From NCBI GenBank assembly GCA_035714005.1, contig DASTMQ010000423.1, positions 1-20,092 of the forward strand: a stretch of 20,092 nucleotides of DNA, written 5' to 3'. The position numbers and the translations under genes were made by a program. Positions 1 to 7,525 of the stretch are shown here, piece after piece; the first letter of the stretch is position 1, and every line of letters begins with the position of its first letter. The notes beneath the pieces are model-generated. The model ran no database searches and was not told the origin of the DNA. It saw only the letters and a list, made by a program, of their open reading frames with translations. The DNA is from AWTP1-13 sp035714005 (GTDB taxonomy: Bacteria > Pseudomonadota > Alphaproteobacteria > Rhizobiales > Hyphomicrobiaceae).

Positions 1-84
1 GTGCTGGGCGCGCTGGCGCGCGAAATCGCCAAGGCAAAACGGCCCCCGGCCGCCGCCGAGGTGCAGCGGCCCTGGCAGCCTTGA
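1..84 (+). CDS. 3' end of an unidentified protein (partial)
   Basis: The first frame is open from the window edge to a TGA at 82-84 and gives 27 residues rich in Ala, Lys and Pro, ending in RPWQP. A Pro/Ala/Lys-rich tail is typical of a disordered C-terminus, and a terminator-like hairpin follows directly, which supports a real gene end. The GTG at position 1 is unlikely to be the start. There is too little sequence to assign a family or function. Confidence 0.4.
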   Translation: MLGALAREIAKAKRPPAAAEVQRPWQP

Positions 85-88
85 AGTG

Positions 89-136
89 AGGCGGGGATCC
101 CTTCAGGGGCAGCTCCGCGGCGGGCCTCGCCTTTTT
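89..136 (+). terminator. Candidate intrinsic terminator
   Basis: AGGCGGGG at 89-96 can pair with CCTCGCCT at 125-132 (8 pairs, one of them G-T), followed at once by TTTT at 133-136. The 28-base loop contains a smaller CCC/GGG hairpin. It lies five bases after the stop of the partial gene at 1-84, where a terminator is expected. The long loop lowers confidence. Confidence 0.45.
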
Positions 137-263
137 CGGGCGGTCGACGCTCTGGGCGGGAGGGGCGGTTGGCCTTAAAATGGCGCGGGGGGCCGGCGAT
201 GAAAACCCGATCCGATGGCGTCGGGGCGGCGCCGGGTCGGCAAGGAGAGGGCAAACGCCAAGG

Positions 264-1106
264 ATGATGCTCGGACCGCAACGCTTCACGCCCGCGCGCT
301 GGCTTGTGACGGCCGCACTGCTGAGCGCCATGCTCGCCAGCGCGCCGCTGCGCGCACAGGCCCCGGCGGCGCCCGAGGCCGAGACCGATCAAACGCTGTC
401 ACGGCGCGCCATCATTCGCTTCCTCACCGAGGGCGACTATCCGCCCTTCAACTATCTCGACGAAGACAACGTGCTGACCGGCTTCAACGTCGACATCGCC
501 CGCGCCGTCTGCCTGGAGCTGGCCGCGGCCTGCGATATCCAGGTGCGGCCCTGGTCGGAGCTGATCCCGGCGCTTCGACGCGGGGAAGCCGACGCCATCA
601 TCGCCTCCCATGCCATCAGTCAAAACATGCTGAAGGCCGTTGACGTGACCGATCGCTACTACCATACGCCCGGTCGCTTCGCCGGTCCGCGCACGGCGAG
701 CCGGCTCGAGGTCACGCCGGAAGGGCTCGAGGGCAAAAGGATCGCGGTTGCCAAGGGCACGGCGCACGAAGCCTATTTGCGCGCCTTTTTCTCCGACAGT
801 TCGATCCGCGCCTTCGAGACGCCGGAGCTTGCGCGCGACGCCTTGATCACCGGCGCCGTCGACCTGTTGTTCGATGACGGCATCAGTTTGGTGTTTTGGC
901 TGAACGGCACCGCCTCGAAGGGATGCTGCGAATTCAAGGGCGGACCCTTCAACGAGCCGAAATACTTCGGCGATGGCGTCGGCGTGGTGGTGGGGCGTGA
1001 GGACCAGCAGCTGAAAAGCCTGATCAATGCCGCCCTGAAGCACATCCGTGCCACCGGCCGCTACGAGGAATTGCTGCTGCGCTATTTTCCTCTGCGCGCC
1101 TTTTAG
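264..1106 (+). CDS. Family 3 extracellular solute-binding protein (periplasmic, orphan)
   Basis: This is a periplasmic ligand-binding protein of the SBP_bac_3 type, about 280 residues from the chosen start. I start at the ATG at 264 because it puts a basic segment, a hydrophobic core (about residues 13-27) and an AQA cleavage-like site at the N-terminus. The frame stays open to an ATG at 180, but that adds an Arg/Gly-rich stretch ahead of the signal peptide. Family landmarks are EGDYPPFNY and GFNVDIARAV (residues 56-82), VDVTDRYY near 126-133, and EGKRIAVAKGT near 156-166. The segment that normally carries the carboxylate-binding Arg (TPERxxKVDF) reads SQNMLKAVDV, with Met at the Arg position. 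No permease or ATPase gene is nearby, so it may serve a distant transporter or act as a sensor. It converges with the LysR gene, 12 bases from its stop. The substrate is unknown. Confidence 0.85.
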   Translation: MMLGPQRFTPARWLVTAALLSAMLASAPLRAQAPAAPEAETDQTLSRRAIIRFLTEGDYPPFNYLDEDNVLTGFNVDIARAVCLELAAACDIQVRPWSELIPALRRGEADAIIASHAISQNMLKAVDVTDRYYHTPGRFAGPRTASRLEVTPEGLEGKRIAVAKGTAHEAYLRAFFSDSSIRAFETPELARDALITGAVDLLFDDGISLVFWLNGTASKGCCEFKGGPFNEPKYFGDGVGVVVGREDQQLKSLINAALKHIRATGRYEELLLRYFPLRAF

Positions 1107-1118
1107 TTCGGTAGGGCT

Positions 1119-2081
1119 TCAACCGGCCGGGGCCTGCGGGCGGCCATTGACGGCGGAAGCGAGGCTGCTGGCGGCAAGCAGCGGCGTGGCGGATTGGCCG
1201 CTGGCGAGGTCGCGGAACCAGGCGCCGAGAAAATCCAAGAGCGCGCGCATGCGCGGCAGCAGGTGCTTCGCGCTCGGATAAAGCGCCCAGACCGCGGCGT
1301 TGCTGCCGACTTCATAGTCGGCCAGAACCTGGGTGAGCTTGCCGGAGCGCAGTTCCGCGAGTACGGCGAGTTCGGAGGCACGGATCAGGCCCAGTCCATC
1401 CTGCGCCGCTTGGCACAGCAGCTCCCCGTCGTTGGAGCGGATCGGCCCCTGGATGCGCACCGAGGTCTCAAGCCCGGTCTTGCTGAAGGGCCATTGCACC
1501 CGGTCCCCGAGGATCAGGCAGTCGTGCCGGGCGAGATCCTCCGGCTGCGTCGGTCGTCCTTTGCGTGCAAGATAGGCGGGGGACGCAGCGATGATATGCC
1601 GATCGGGGGCCAGGCGCTTGGCGATCAGGGTCGAGTTGGCCAAGGTGCCCGTGCGAATGGCAATGTCATAGCCGTCTTCCTGCAAGTTCACGGGGCGATC
1701 CTGCAGGTCGACCTGGACGTCGATCTGCGGATAAGCCCGCATGAAGTGGCACAGCGCCGGGGCAACATAGCGGCGCCCGAGAAAGGCCGGGGCCGCGATC
1801 TTGAGCGTGCCCTTAGGCTTGTTGACCCGGTCGTCGACGCTGGCGCAGGCCACCTCGATTTCGGCCAGAATGCGCTCGACATGGACGAGGAAGGTGGCAC
1901 CCTCTTCGGTAATGCGGATGCTGCGGGTGGTGCGGTCGAAAAGGCGGGCGGAGAGCTGGTCCTCTAAGGCCTGAATGCGCTTGGAGATGGTCCCCGGCGT
2001 AAGGCCGAGCTCGGCACCAACGGCGGACAAATTTTGCAAAGCCGCCACGCGCGCAAAAATGCGCATATCTTGGATGTCCAT
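1119..2081 (-). CDS. LysR family transcriptional regulator
   Basis: This is a 320-residue DNA-binding regulator of normal LysR length. The N-terminal winged helix-turn-helix covers about residues 1-60, with MDIQDMRIFARVAAL, then GTISKRIQALE as the recognition region and ARLFDRTTRSIRITEEG as the wing. A type 2 periplasmic-binding-like effector domain fills about residues 90-300 (GTLKIAAPAFLG, GYDIAIRTG, DGLGLIRASEL). GGGAGCGG lies a few bases ahead of the ATG at 2081 and supports that start. It resembles the large group of LysR proteins near AaeR/DmlR-type regulators, whose effectors cannot be read from sequence. The convergent solute-binding gene and the co-oriented TIGR02302 gene do not reveal its target. 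The last 25 residues are a low-complexity Ala/Ser/Pro tail. Confidence 0.93.
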   Translation of the reverse strand: MDIQDMRIFARVAALQNLSAVGAELGLTPGTISKRIQALEDQLSARLFDRTTRSIRITEEGATFLVHVERILAEIEVACASVDDRVNKPKGTLKIAAPAFLGRRYVAPALCHFMRAYPQIDVQVDLQDRPVNLQEDGYDIAIRTGTLANSTLIAKRLAPDRHIIAASPAYLARKGRPTQPEDLARHDCLILGDRVQWPFSKTGLETSVRIQGPIRSNDGELLCQAAQDGLGLIRASELAVLAELRSGKLTQVLADYEVGSNAAVWALYPSAKHLLPRMRALLDFLGAWFRDLASGQSATPLLAASSLASAVNGRPQAPAG

Positions 2082-2177
2082 TACCGCTCCCTACGCCGGT
2101 CGCGCGCTTTTTGTTATGTGGGTCCCCACCCGATTTTCGCGCGGGTCCAGCGCATTGTCGCAAAACACGCGGAGCGC

Positions 2178-2206
2178 ACTGTAGCGAGCAAGTCTCTGGT
2201 ATTCAA
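2178..2206 (-). promoter_or_regulatory. Candidate sigma-70 promoter for the LysR gene
   Basis: On the minus strand TTGAAT (2206-2201) and TACAGT (2183-2178) are separated by exactly 17 bases. Each hexamer matches the TTGACA/TATAAT consensus at four of six positions. It lies in a locally AT-richer patch and would give a leader of about 90 bases before the ATG at 2081. This is inferred from pattern only. Confidence 0.4.
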
Positions 2207-2287
2207 ATAAGAAGTGCAGGGCCCCCCTCCCCCAAACGGGGGGTCTTGCGCCGCCGATGGCCTCGTGGCCGGCGGCCGCCTTGTGAC

Positions 2288-4873
2288 CTAGAACAGCTTG
2301 AGCAGTCGCTCCAGGTACTCAAGTTCGATCGGCGGACGCGTCGGCTCGCCCAGGCGTTTGCGCAACTCCTCCAAGATCTCGCGGGCGCGCTGGACGTCGA
2401 TTTGGTCGGGCACCTTGACGCCGACCCCAGGATCGGGCCCGTCCGTGCGCTGCGGCGGCCGGCCAAGCGGATCGAGTTCGCCGTTGTTGTCGTTGAGCCC
2501 GAAGCGGGAGGGCATTTGGTTCAGCATCTGCTGGGCCATTTCGCGGGCGCCTTGGCGCAGTTGCTCGAGTGCGCGGCTTTCCTCCTGGGTGGCACCGTCG
2601 AGATCGCCCTCGCGCAAGGCCCGCTCGGCCCGCTCCATGGATTCGCCGGCGCCGCCGAACTGTTCGGGCGCATTGAGACCGAATTCGCGCATGCCGCGCT
2701 GCAGTCGGCCCAGCATATCGCGCAACTCGCGCTGGCGATCGCCAAGGCCGCCAAGTTCCTCGCCCTCGCCCTGTCCCTGGCCCTCGCCTTGCTGCCCTTG
2801 CGGGCCGCGTTGGCCGCGCTGGCCCTTCTGACCTTGCTGCCCCCTCTGGCCTTGCTGCCCCTTCTGGCCCTGCTGACGCTGCTGGCCGAAGGTGTCATCG
2901 AGCAATTGCTGTTGACGGCCGATGATGTTGCCGAACTCATCCATCATCTTGCCGAATTGCCGGCTCTGGCCTTGATCGGCCATGCGTCCCGATTGCAAGC
3001 GGTCGAGCAGATCGCGCAACTGCGACAGCATCTGTTGGGCCATGTCGCGATTGCCGGAGCGCGCCATGTTTTCCAAGTTGCGCAGGAGCTGATCGAGGTC
3101 CTGCGGCGTCATGAACTGGCTGTTGCGATCCATGCCCTGCATCGGGGGCTGGTTTTCCGCTTGTTTTTGCAGCTGGTCGAGGAACTGCGCCAGCGCTTGC
3201 CGCAGCTCCTGCATCAGGCGCTGGATTTCCTCATCGGAGGCGCCCTCCTCAAGCGCCTTGGACAGGCGCTCCTGGGCCGCACGCAGCGCGCGCTCGGCGT
3301 CGGAGAGATTGCCATCCTCGATACGGAGCGCGACGTCCCAAAGCTGGGCAATCACGCTGTTGCGGCTCGCCCGCGAGGTGTCGCGCTGCAGGCGCCAGTA
3401 GGCCGAGCGCAAGCCGAGATAAACCTGCAAATCCTCGATGAACCCCTCGGGCTCCAGGGTGAGCGCGTCGAGGGCACGCATGACCTGAGGGCGATCGCGC
3501 GGATCCTCGACCAGGCGCCGGCGCTGCTCCACCACGGCGCGCGCCAGCGGCTTACTAAAGCGGCGTTCCGGCAGCACCATCTCAACGGCTTCACTGCGGC
3601 CGACCTGGCCGGCAAGATCCTTGGCAACCAGCGTCAGACGCACCTTCATGCCGGCCCAGGGGTGGTCGCCGATTTCGTGGAAGCTTTGGCCCTCGGCCTG
3701 TTTGGGGTAGGCCTTGGGCAGCCGCAAGGCCAGCGCGGGCGGTCGCTCGAGGGGAGGACGCGGGCCCTTTTTTGCGCCCGCCCGCGCCCAGGCCGTTGCC
3801 GTGGTATCCTCCTTGGGTGCTAGGCGTCGGATGCGCGTTTCGGCGGACACCACGCCGTAGTCGTCCTCGACCTTGAAACTGAGCTTCAGACCGCCGCGCG
3901 GGGTGCGCTCGGGCTCCTTCAAGAGAGAGATCTTTGGGGGCAGGTCGGGCGTCACCTGAAAGGCCCAGCTCGCCATCACCGTGCCCGAGCTATAGACCGT
4001 GACCGGCCCCGACAGGGCAATTTCGGTGCGGATTTCGGCAACGTCGCCCGGGTTGGCCGGGGCCGGGGCCTCCAGCCGCCGCGTCGTCCCCTGGCCGCCG
4101 CCGGGGACCTCGAGCGCCAGGGCTCCGACGCCGGCACCGCTGGCGCGGATCACGAGCAAGCTCTTGTCGGGGACCTCATAGGCTCCTGCCGGCCGCTCCT
4201 GCTGCTGCCAGCCACCGTGGGACCCATCGGCCAGCATGATCGGCGGCTTGCCCGTATAGGCGGGCGGGGTCACCCAGGCGTCGAGCCGGGCTTCTGCGCC
4301 CTTGGCCAGCGGTCCGAACCGGAAGGCTGCCCACAGGCGGTCTTGGGTGCTGTCGCCGGCGGCAACCAGCAGCAGCAAAACGCCGAGCACCAAGAGGGCC
4401 CGCAGGGCGAAGGGATCGTAACGATCGGTGCGCGGCGCCGGCCGGCCGACGCGCAGCTTGCCCAACAGCTGGGCGAGCCGCCGGCGATGCACCCGCCACA
4501 GCGCCGCGGTGCGGGCGTCTTCGGCGTTGAGCGTGAGGGTGTCCTCGTAGGAGGAGGCGGGGCGGTGCTTGACGCCTGAGACCCCCTCCACGCGCCGGAT
4601 CGCCTCGGCCCGGGTCGGCCAGCGCACCCGCGCCAGGGCCACCAGGGCCGCGAGAACGGCAAGGCCGAACACCCCGAGCACGACCTTGTGGGTCAATTCA
4701 CCCAGGCGCGCCCACAGGCCCAGGAGGGAAACCGCGATGAACAGAGCGGCCAGACCGATGAGCGCCCAGGCGCGCGGCCACAGCTGTTCAAACAGCAAGG
4801 CGCATCGGCTGAGGGTAACCTTGCGCTCAAAGCCGCGTTCGAGCGCCGATTGAGGTGTGTGTGGTGCCGCCAT
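2288..4873 (-). CDS. TIGR02302/DUF4175 family membrane protein
   Basis: This 861-residue protein belongs to an alphaproteobacterial family of unknown function (TIGR02302, DUF4175). Three hydrophobic membrane segments are visible at about residues 35-56, 63-83 and 155-173. A long, probably periplasmic region follows, with Ig-like or beta-rich stretches (VTVYSSGTVMASWAFQVTPD; SFKVEDDYGVVSAETRIRR near 330-350). The C-terminal half is helical and rich in Gln, Arg and Leu, with repeated EALRAAQERL-like segments suggesting coiled coil. Between about residues 660 and 705 there is a Gln/Gly/Lys-rich tract of QxG units, followed by more acidic and helical sequence. The start ATG at 4873 is preceded by GAGTGAGG. 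It may form a transcription unit with the LysR gene 206 bases downstream, but a candidate promoter lies between them. The role is unknown; the architecture suggests an envelope-spanning scaffold. Confidence 0.88.
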   Translation of the reverse strand: MAAPHTPQSALERGFERKVTLSRCALLFEQLWPRAWALIGLAALFIAVSLLGLWARLGELTHKVVLGVFGLAVLAALVALARVRWPTRAEAIRRVEGVSGVKHRPASSYEDTLTLNAEDARTAALWRVHRRRLAQLLGKLRVGRPAPRTDRYDPFALRALLVLGVLLLLVAAGDSTQDRLWAAFRFGPLAKGAEARLDAWVTPPAYTGKPPIMLADGSHGGWQQQERPAGAYEVPDKSLLVIRASGAGVGALALEVPGGGQGTTRRLEAPAPANPGDVAEIRTEIALSGPVTVYSSGTVMASWAFQVTPDLPPKISLLKEPERTPRGGLKLSFKVEDDYGVVSAETRIRRLAPKEDTTATAWARAGAKKGPRPPLERPPALALRLPKAYPKQAEGQSFHEIGDHPWAGMKVRLTLVAKDLAGQVGRSEAVEMVLPERRFSKPLARAVVEQRRRLVEDPRDRPQVMRALDALTLEPEGFIEDLQVYLGLRSAYWRLQRDTSRASRNSVIAQLWDVALRIEDGNLSDAERALRAAQERLSKALEEGASDEEIQRLMQELRQALAQFLDQLQKQAENQPPMQGMDRNSQFMTPQDLDQLLRNLENMARSGNRDMAQQMLSQLRDLLDRLQSGRMADQGQSRQFGKMMDEFGNIIGRQQQLLDDTFGQQRQQGQKGQQGQRGQQGQKGQRGQRGPQGQQGEGQGQGEGEELGGLGDRQRELRDMLGRLQRGMREFGLNAPEQFGGAGESMERAERALREGDLDGATQEESRALEQLRQGAREMAQQMLNQMPSRFGLNDNNGELDPLGRPPQRTDGPDPGVGVKVPDQIDVQRAREILEELRKRLGEPTRPPIELEYLERLLKLF
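2760..2895 (-). repeat. Degenerate low-complexity repeat encoding a Gln/Gly-rich tract
   Basis: Within the TIGR02302 gene, related units of about nine bases (plus-strand forms such as TTGCTGCCC and CTTCTGGCC) recur and encode QQG, QKG, QRG and GEGQGQGEG units. The pattern is visible directly in the DNA and the translation. Such tracts can slip during replication, so the number of units may vary between strains. Confidence 0.6.
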
Positions 4874-5183
4874 TGCCTCACTCTATCACGCCCGCTGCGA
4901 GCGTGCTCAACACATTAACGGTGATGTTTGTGTGAAGGTTGCTGGCGCAATGGGGCGCCAAGGCGGCGCCTGCCGTTGCCCGGACACACCCTGCCGGTGC
5001 CCGGCCCCTCCTGCTGCGGCCAACCTCCCCAACCTCTCCTTGTGTCTTGGACGCTGCCAGATACCTGGCACGTTCCCAGGCGCTGCGCCCGTGCCGGCCC
5101 GCCGGATTGGAACGCCGATCATCGCCCGCTCCGGAAAAGCCGGCGAAACATCCCGTGCGCATGGCCGCCCCCGGGGCATTATT

Positions 5184-5222
5184 CTCGACCTTCTGGACTT
5201 GGCGAGTTTTTATTTTCTTTTT
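5184..5222 (+). terminator. Weak terminator-like hairpin with T-rich tail upstream of the sulfur operon
   Basis: CTCG at 5184-5187 pairs with CGAG at 5203-5206 and CC at 5189-5190 pairs with GG at 5201-5202, with one bulged A. The T-rich run TTTTTATTTTCTTTTT follows at 5207-5222. The stem is short. No plus-strand gene precedes it. It may be a leader attenuator or an unseen RNA terminator, or the AT run may simply be an upstream promoter element. Confidence 0.25.
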
Positions 5223-5234
5223 GAGCGCAAATAT

Positions 5235-5271
5235 TGCGGAATTGGAGAACATCATTCTATTTAGTTCTTAT
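5235..5271 (+). promoter_or_regulatory. AT-rich putative promoter/operator of the ferredoxin-cysG-cysI operon
   Basis: This is the most AT-rich stretch between the divergent genes and sits about 75-110 bases before the ferredoxin start. TTGCGG (5235-5240) and TATTTA (5258-5263) are 17 bases apart, and TTGGAG (5243-5248) and TCTTAT (5266-5271) are also 17 bases apart; none of these hexamers is strong. AGAAC at 5246-5250 and GTTCT at 5264-5268 form an inverted repeat with a 13-base spacer across the putative core promoter, a plausible operator. The regulator is unknown. Confidence 0.35.
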
Positions 5272-5343
5272 GCGATCGACCCGCCGGGGGTCCCCGTGGG
5301 GGGTGCGGTCGCCGCATGTATTAAACCGTGGGCAGCATCAGGC

Positions 5344-5661
5344 ATGGGCATCATCAAGGTCAGCGACCCGAGCGGCGCCACGCACGAGCTGGAGGCGGTG
5401 GAGGGCTGGCGCGTCATGGAGGTCATTCGCGAACACGGCCTGCCGATTGAGGCGCTGTGCGGCGGCGCCTGCGCTTGTGCCACCTGTCACGTTCGCGTTG
5501 CCCCCGATTGGGCGGACCGCGTCAGCCCGATGCGCGAGGACGAGGAGGGTCTTCTCGATTCGCTGCCCGACGCGGCGCCGACCTCCCGGCTCGCCTGTCA
5601 GATCATCTGGGACACCGATCTCGATGGCCTCGAGGTCGCCCTGGTGGGAGGCGCCGCATGA
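5344..5661 (+). CDS. [2Fe-2S] ferredoxin, adrenodoxin type
   Basis: This is a 105-residue soluble electron carrier. Cys39, Cys45 and Cys48 form the C-x5-C-x2-C cluster loop in ALCGGACACATCHV, and Cys85 in RLACQI is the fourth ligand; Cys43 is an extra cysteine inside the loop. SPMREDEEGLLD (about 61-72) matches the conserved acidic helix that docks partners in vertebrate-type ferredoxins. I chose the ATG at 5344 because MGIIKVSDPSG gives the normal N-terminal strand, although the ribosome site before it is weak. Its stop overlaps the cysG start (ATGA). Leading the siroheme/sulfite reductase cluster, it most likely supplies electrons to CysI; this is inferred from position. An Isc-type role, as for many adrenodoxin-like ferredoxins, is the alternative, but no isc genes are near. 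Confidence 0.9.
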   Translation: MGIIKVSDPSGATHELEAVEGWRVMEVIREHGLPIEALCGGACACATCHVRVAPDWADRVSPMREDEEGLLDSLPDAAPTSRLACQIIWDTDLDGLEVALVGGAA

Positions 5662-7115
5662 GGTACTTTCCCCTGTTCGCCGACCTGGCCGAGGCCCAAG
5701 TCCTCGTCGTGGGCGGCGGGGAGGCCGCCGCGCAGAAGGTGCGCCTGTTGCGCAAGACCAGTGCTCGCATCACGGTGATGGCCGAAAGCCTCAACGAGGA
5801 ATTGCGCGGCCTGGCGCACGCCGGGGTGCTGCGGCACCTCCCGCGCCTGCCCCAGCCCGCGGACCTGGACGGCCAGAGCCTCGTCTATGCCGCCACCGGA
5901 GATCGCCGGCTGGAGGCTGAGTTGTTTGCTGCCGCGCGTGCGCGCGGCATTCCCATCAACGTCGTCGATGCGCCGGCGCTTTCGACCTTTCTTACCCCCG
6001 CCATGGTCGATCGCGACCCGGTCGTGGTGGCGATCGGCACCGAGGGTGCAGCCCCGGTGCTGGCCCGGGAGATCAAATCGCGGCTCGAGAGCTGGTTGCC
6101 GGCGAACTTCGGTGCGCTTGCGAACAAGGCGGCGAGCTTGCGGCGCCGGGTCGCCGCCGGCGTTGGTGAGCCCCAAGCGCGCCGTCACCTGTGGGAGCGT
6201 CTATTCAAGGGGGCGTTCCGCCGCGCCGTGCTGATGGGCATCGACGGTGAGGCGGAGCGCATTTTCGCCCGCGAGCTCAAGGCTGCGGCCACACCCAGCG
6301 TTGGTCGCGTCGTGCTGATTGGCTGTGGGCCGGGTGATCCCGACCTATTGACGCTCAAAGCCCTGCAGCGGCTGCAGGAAGCCGACGTGCTGGTCGTGGA
6401 CCGGCTGGTCAATCCACAAATTCTCGACTATGCGCGCCGCGACGCCAGGCGCATTTTTGTCGGCAAAGCGCCAGGCGGTCCCGCCACCTCGCAAGCCGAG
6501 ATCAATCGCATTCTGGTTGCCGAGGCGGTCGCGGGTCGGCTGGTGGCGCGGCTCAAGGGCGGCGACCCCTTAGTCTTCGGTCGTGCCGGCGAGGAGCTGG
6601 CGGCCTGCGCGGCGGCCCACCTTGCGGTCGAGATCGTGCCGGGCATCACGGCCGCCCACGCCTGCGCGGCGCGCATCGGCTTGCCGTTGAGTTTGCGCGA
6701 GCGCCGACGTCAGTTCACGCTGCTGACGGCCAGCAGCGCCGAGGGCGTGCCTGACCTCGATTGGCGGGCGCTGGCGGCGCCCGACGCGGCCTTTGCCATC
6801 TACATGGGCGTCGCCAACGCGCCGCTGGTGCGCGAGCGGCTGCTCGCCGCGGGTGCCCGCGCGGAGACCCGCGTGGTGATCGTCGAGAACGGGACCAAGC
6901 CCGAGGAACGCGCCGTTGCCACGACGCTGCGCGATCTCACGGACGCCATCGACCAGCGCGCCATCGCCGGCCCGGCCATCATCTTCGTCGGTCTCGATTG
7001 GGCCGCCGCGGGGCTGGCACGTCCCGGAACGGTAGAGGTCCATCGGCGTTGCCCGCCGCGCCCGCCGCTGGCGGCCGGCGATGCCATCGCCATCAGCGCG
7101 GAGGCCGTCCTATGA
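5658..7115 (+). CDS. cysG: Siroheme synthase CysG (SUMT plus precorrin-2 dehydrogenase/sirohydrochlorin ferrochelatase)
   Basis: This 485-residue bifunctional cytoplasmic enzyme makes siroheme from uroporphyrinogen III: two SAM-dependent methylations, NAD-dependent oxidation, then iron insertion. The N-terminal CysGB-like domain (about 1-210) has the nucleotide loop VVGGGEAAAQK (17-27) and Asp104 in NVVDAP, the catalytic residue of the Salmonella enzyme. The C-terminal methyltransferase domain (about 215-470) has VVLIGCGPGDPDLLTLKAL, GGDPLVFGRAGEE and the active-site Met383 in YMGVAN. The position matching the phosphorylated Ser128 of Salmonella CysG appears to be Thr128 (AIGTEGAAP). The start overlaps the ferredoxin stop (ATGA), and the stop overlaps the next start in the same way, so translation is probably coupled. 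It supplies the cofactor of the sulfite reductase two genes on. Confidence 0.96.
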   Translation: MRYFPLFADLAEAQVLVVGGGEAAAQKVRLLRKTSARITVMAESLNEELRGLAHAGVLRHLPRLPQPADLDGQSLVYAATGDRRLEAELFAAARARGIPINVVDAPALSTFLTPAMVDRDPVVVAIGTEGAAPVLAREIKSRLESWLPANFGALANKAASLRRRVAAGVGEPQARRHLWERLFKGAFRRAVLMGIDGEAERIFARELKAAATPSVGRVVLIGCGPGDPDLLTLKALQRLQEADVLVVDRLVNPQILDYARRDARRIFVGKAPGGPATSQAEINRILVAEAVAGRLVARLKGGDPLVFGRAGEELAACAAAHLAVEIVPGITAAHACAARIGLPLSLRERRRQFTLLTASSAEGVPDLDWRALAAPDAAFAIYMGVANAPLVRERLLAAGARAETRVVIVENGTKPEERAVATTLRDLTDAIDQRAIAGPAIIFVGLDWAAAGLARPGTVEVHRRCPPRPPLAAGDAIAISAEAVL

Positions 7116-7522
7116 GCAAGTCGAGCGGACACGTGCAGGTATTGACGGCCAACCGTCTCGGCGACGGTGCCGTCGTGTTTCTCAATTTCGATGGTGACTG
7201 GGTGGCGACGCTGGCGGGCGTGGTGATCGCGCGCTCGCCCGACGAGGCACGTGGCCTTGCCGCCCGCGGCCTTTTCGATGCGGGGCGCAACCTGGTGGTC
7301 GATCCCTATCTGGTCGAGATGCGCGAGATCGCAGGTGCGCTCCTTCCCATTCGCCAACGCGAACGCGTGCGGCTCGACGGTCCCAGCATTCTCGACGACA
7401 TACCGGGCTACGTCGCACCGGGCGCGGGCCCAGCAAACACCACCGGCACCGCCGCCGGGGACGCCGAGACCGATCCTGGTGCGCCTCGCGGCCAAACGCT
7501 GCAGCGCGCGGAGGCCGCCTGA
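7112..7522 (+). CDS. DUF2849 family protein
   Basis: This is a 136-residue protein of unknown biochemical function. It matches the DUF2849 family that sits between cysG and cysI in many alphaproteobacteria. The first 90 residues form the conserved part: HVQVLTANRLGDGAVVFL, then VVIARSPDEARGLAARG, then NLVVDPYLVEMREIAG and LLPIRQRERVRLDGPSI. The last 35 residues are a low-complexity Gly/Ala/Thr tail. There is no signal peptide or membrane segment. The start overlaps the cysG stop by ATGA, and the stop is three bases from the cysI start. The tight placement suggests a helper role in siroheme insertion, sulfite reductase assembly or electron transfer, but nothing in the sequence proves this. Confidence 0.85.
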   Translation: MSKSSGHVQVLTANRLGDGAVVFLNFDGDWVATLAGVVIARSPDEARGLAARGLFDAGRNLVVDPYLVEMREIAGALLPIRQRERVRLDGPSILDDIPGYVAPGAGPANTTGTAAGDAETDPGAPRGQTLQRAEAA

Positions 7523-7525
7523 GCC

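Larger units (their letters stand above)
4874..5343. other. 470-base intergenic region between divergent TIGR02302 and ferredoxin genes
   Basis: An open frame crosses part of this stretch in phase with the ferredoxin, but its translation is Pro/Ala/Arg-rich, lacks family features and precedes a normal ferredoxin N-terminus, so I treat the region as non-coding. The left 60 bases hold the leader and ribosome site of the TIGR02302 gene. The middle is GC-rich without recognisable structure. From about 5184 to 5275 the composition becomes strikingly AT-rich, with a small hairpin, a T-rich run and an inverted repeat, listed separately. I saw no tRNA-like or recognised riboswitch structure. Confidence 0.6.

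Noticed and set aside
2220..2245. CCCCC-AAAC-GGGGG hairpin downstream of the TIGR02302 gene
   Set aside because: The stem is good, but no T-run follows on the minus strand, where a terminator would be needed, and the plus strand has no gene ending there. Not called as a terminator.
2111..3823. A 570-codon open frame on the plus strand, Leu/Ala-rich
   Set aside because: It is antisense to the TIGR02302 gene; its Leu/Ala-rich repeats are the complement of the Gln/Gly-rich tract, and it has no family features. Long antisense frames are common in GC-rich DNA.
4909..4935. Imperfect inverted repeat (AACAT ... ATGTGTT type) in the TIGR02302 leader
   Set aside because: Short and imperfect, without a matching promoter spacing on the minus strand; it may be chance.
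4939..5343. In-frame upstream extension of the ferredoxin by 135 codons
   Set aside because: The extension crosses the AT-rich promoter-like island, has Pro/Ala/Arg-rich sequence without domain features, and the ATG at 5344 already gives a complete adrenodoxin-type N-terminus.
5457..5657. Upstream extension of cysG within the ferredoxin gene
   Set aside because: It is the shifted frame of the ferredoxin coding sequence; MRYFPLFADL at 5658 is the normal CysG N-terminus and has an ATGA overlap.
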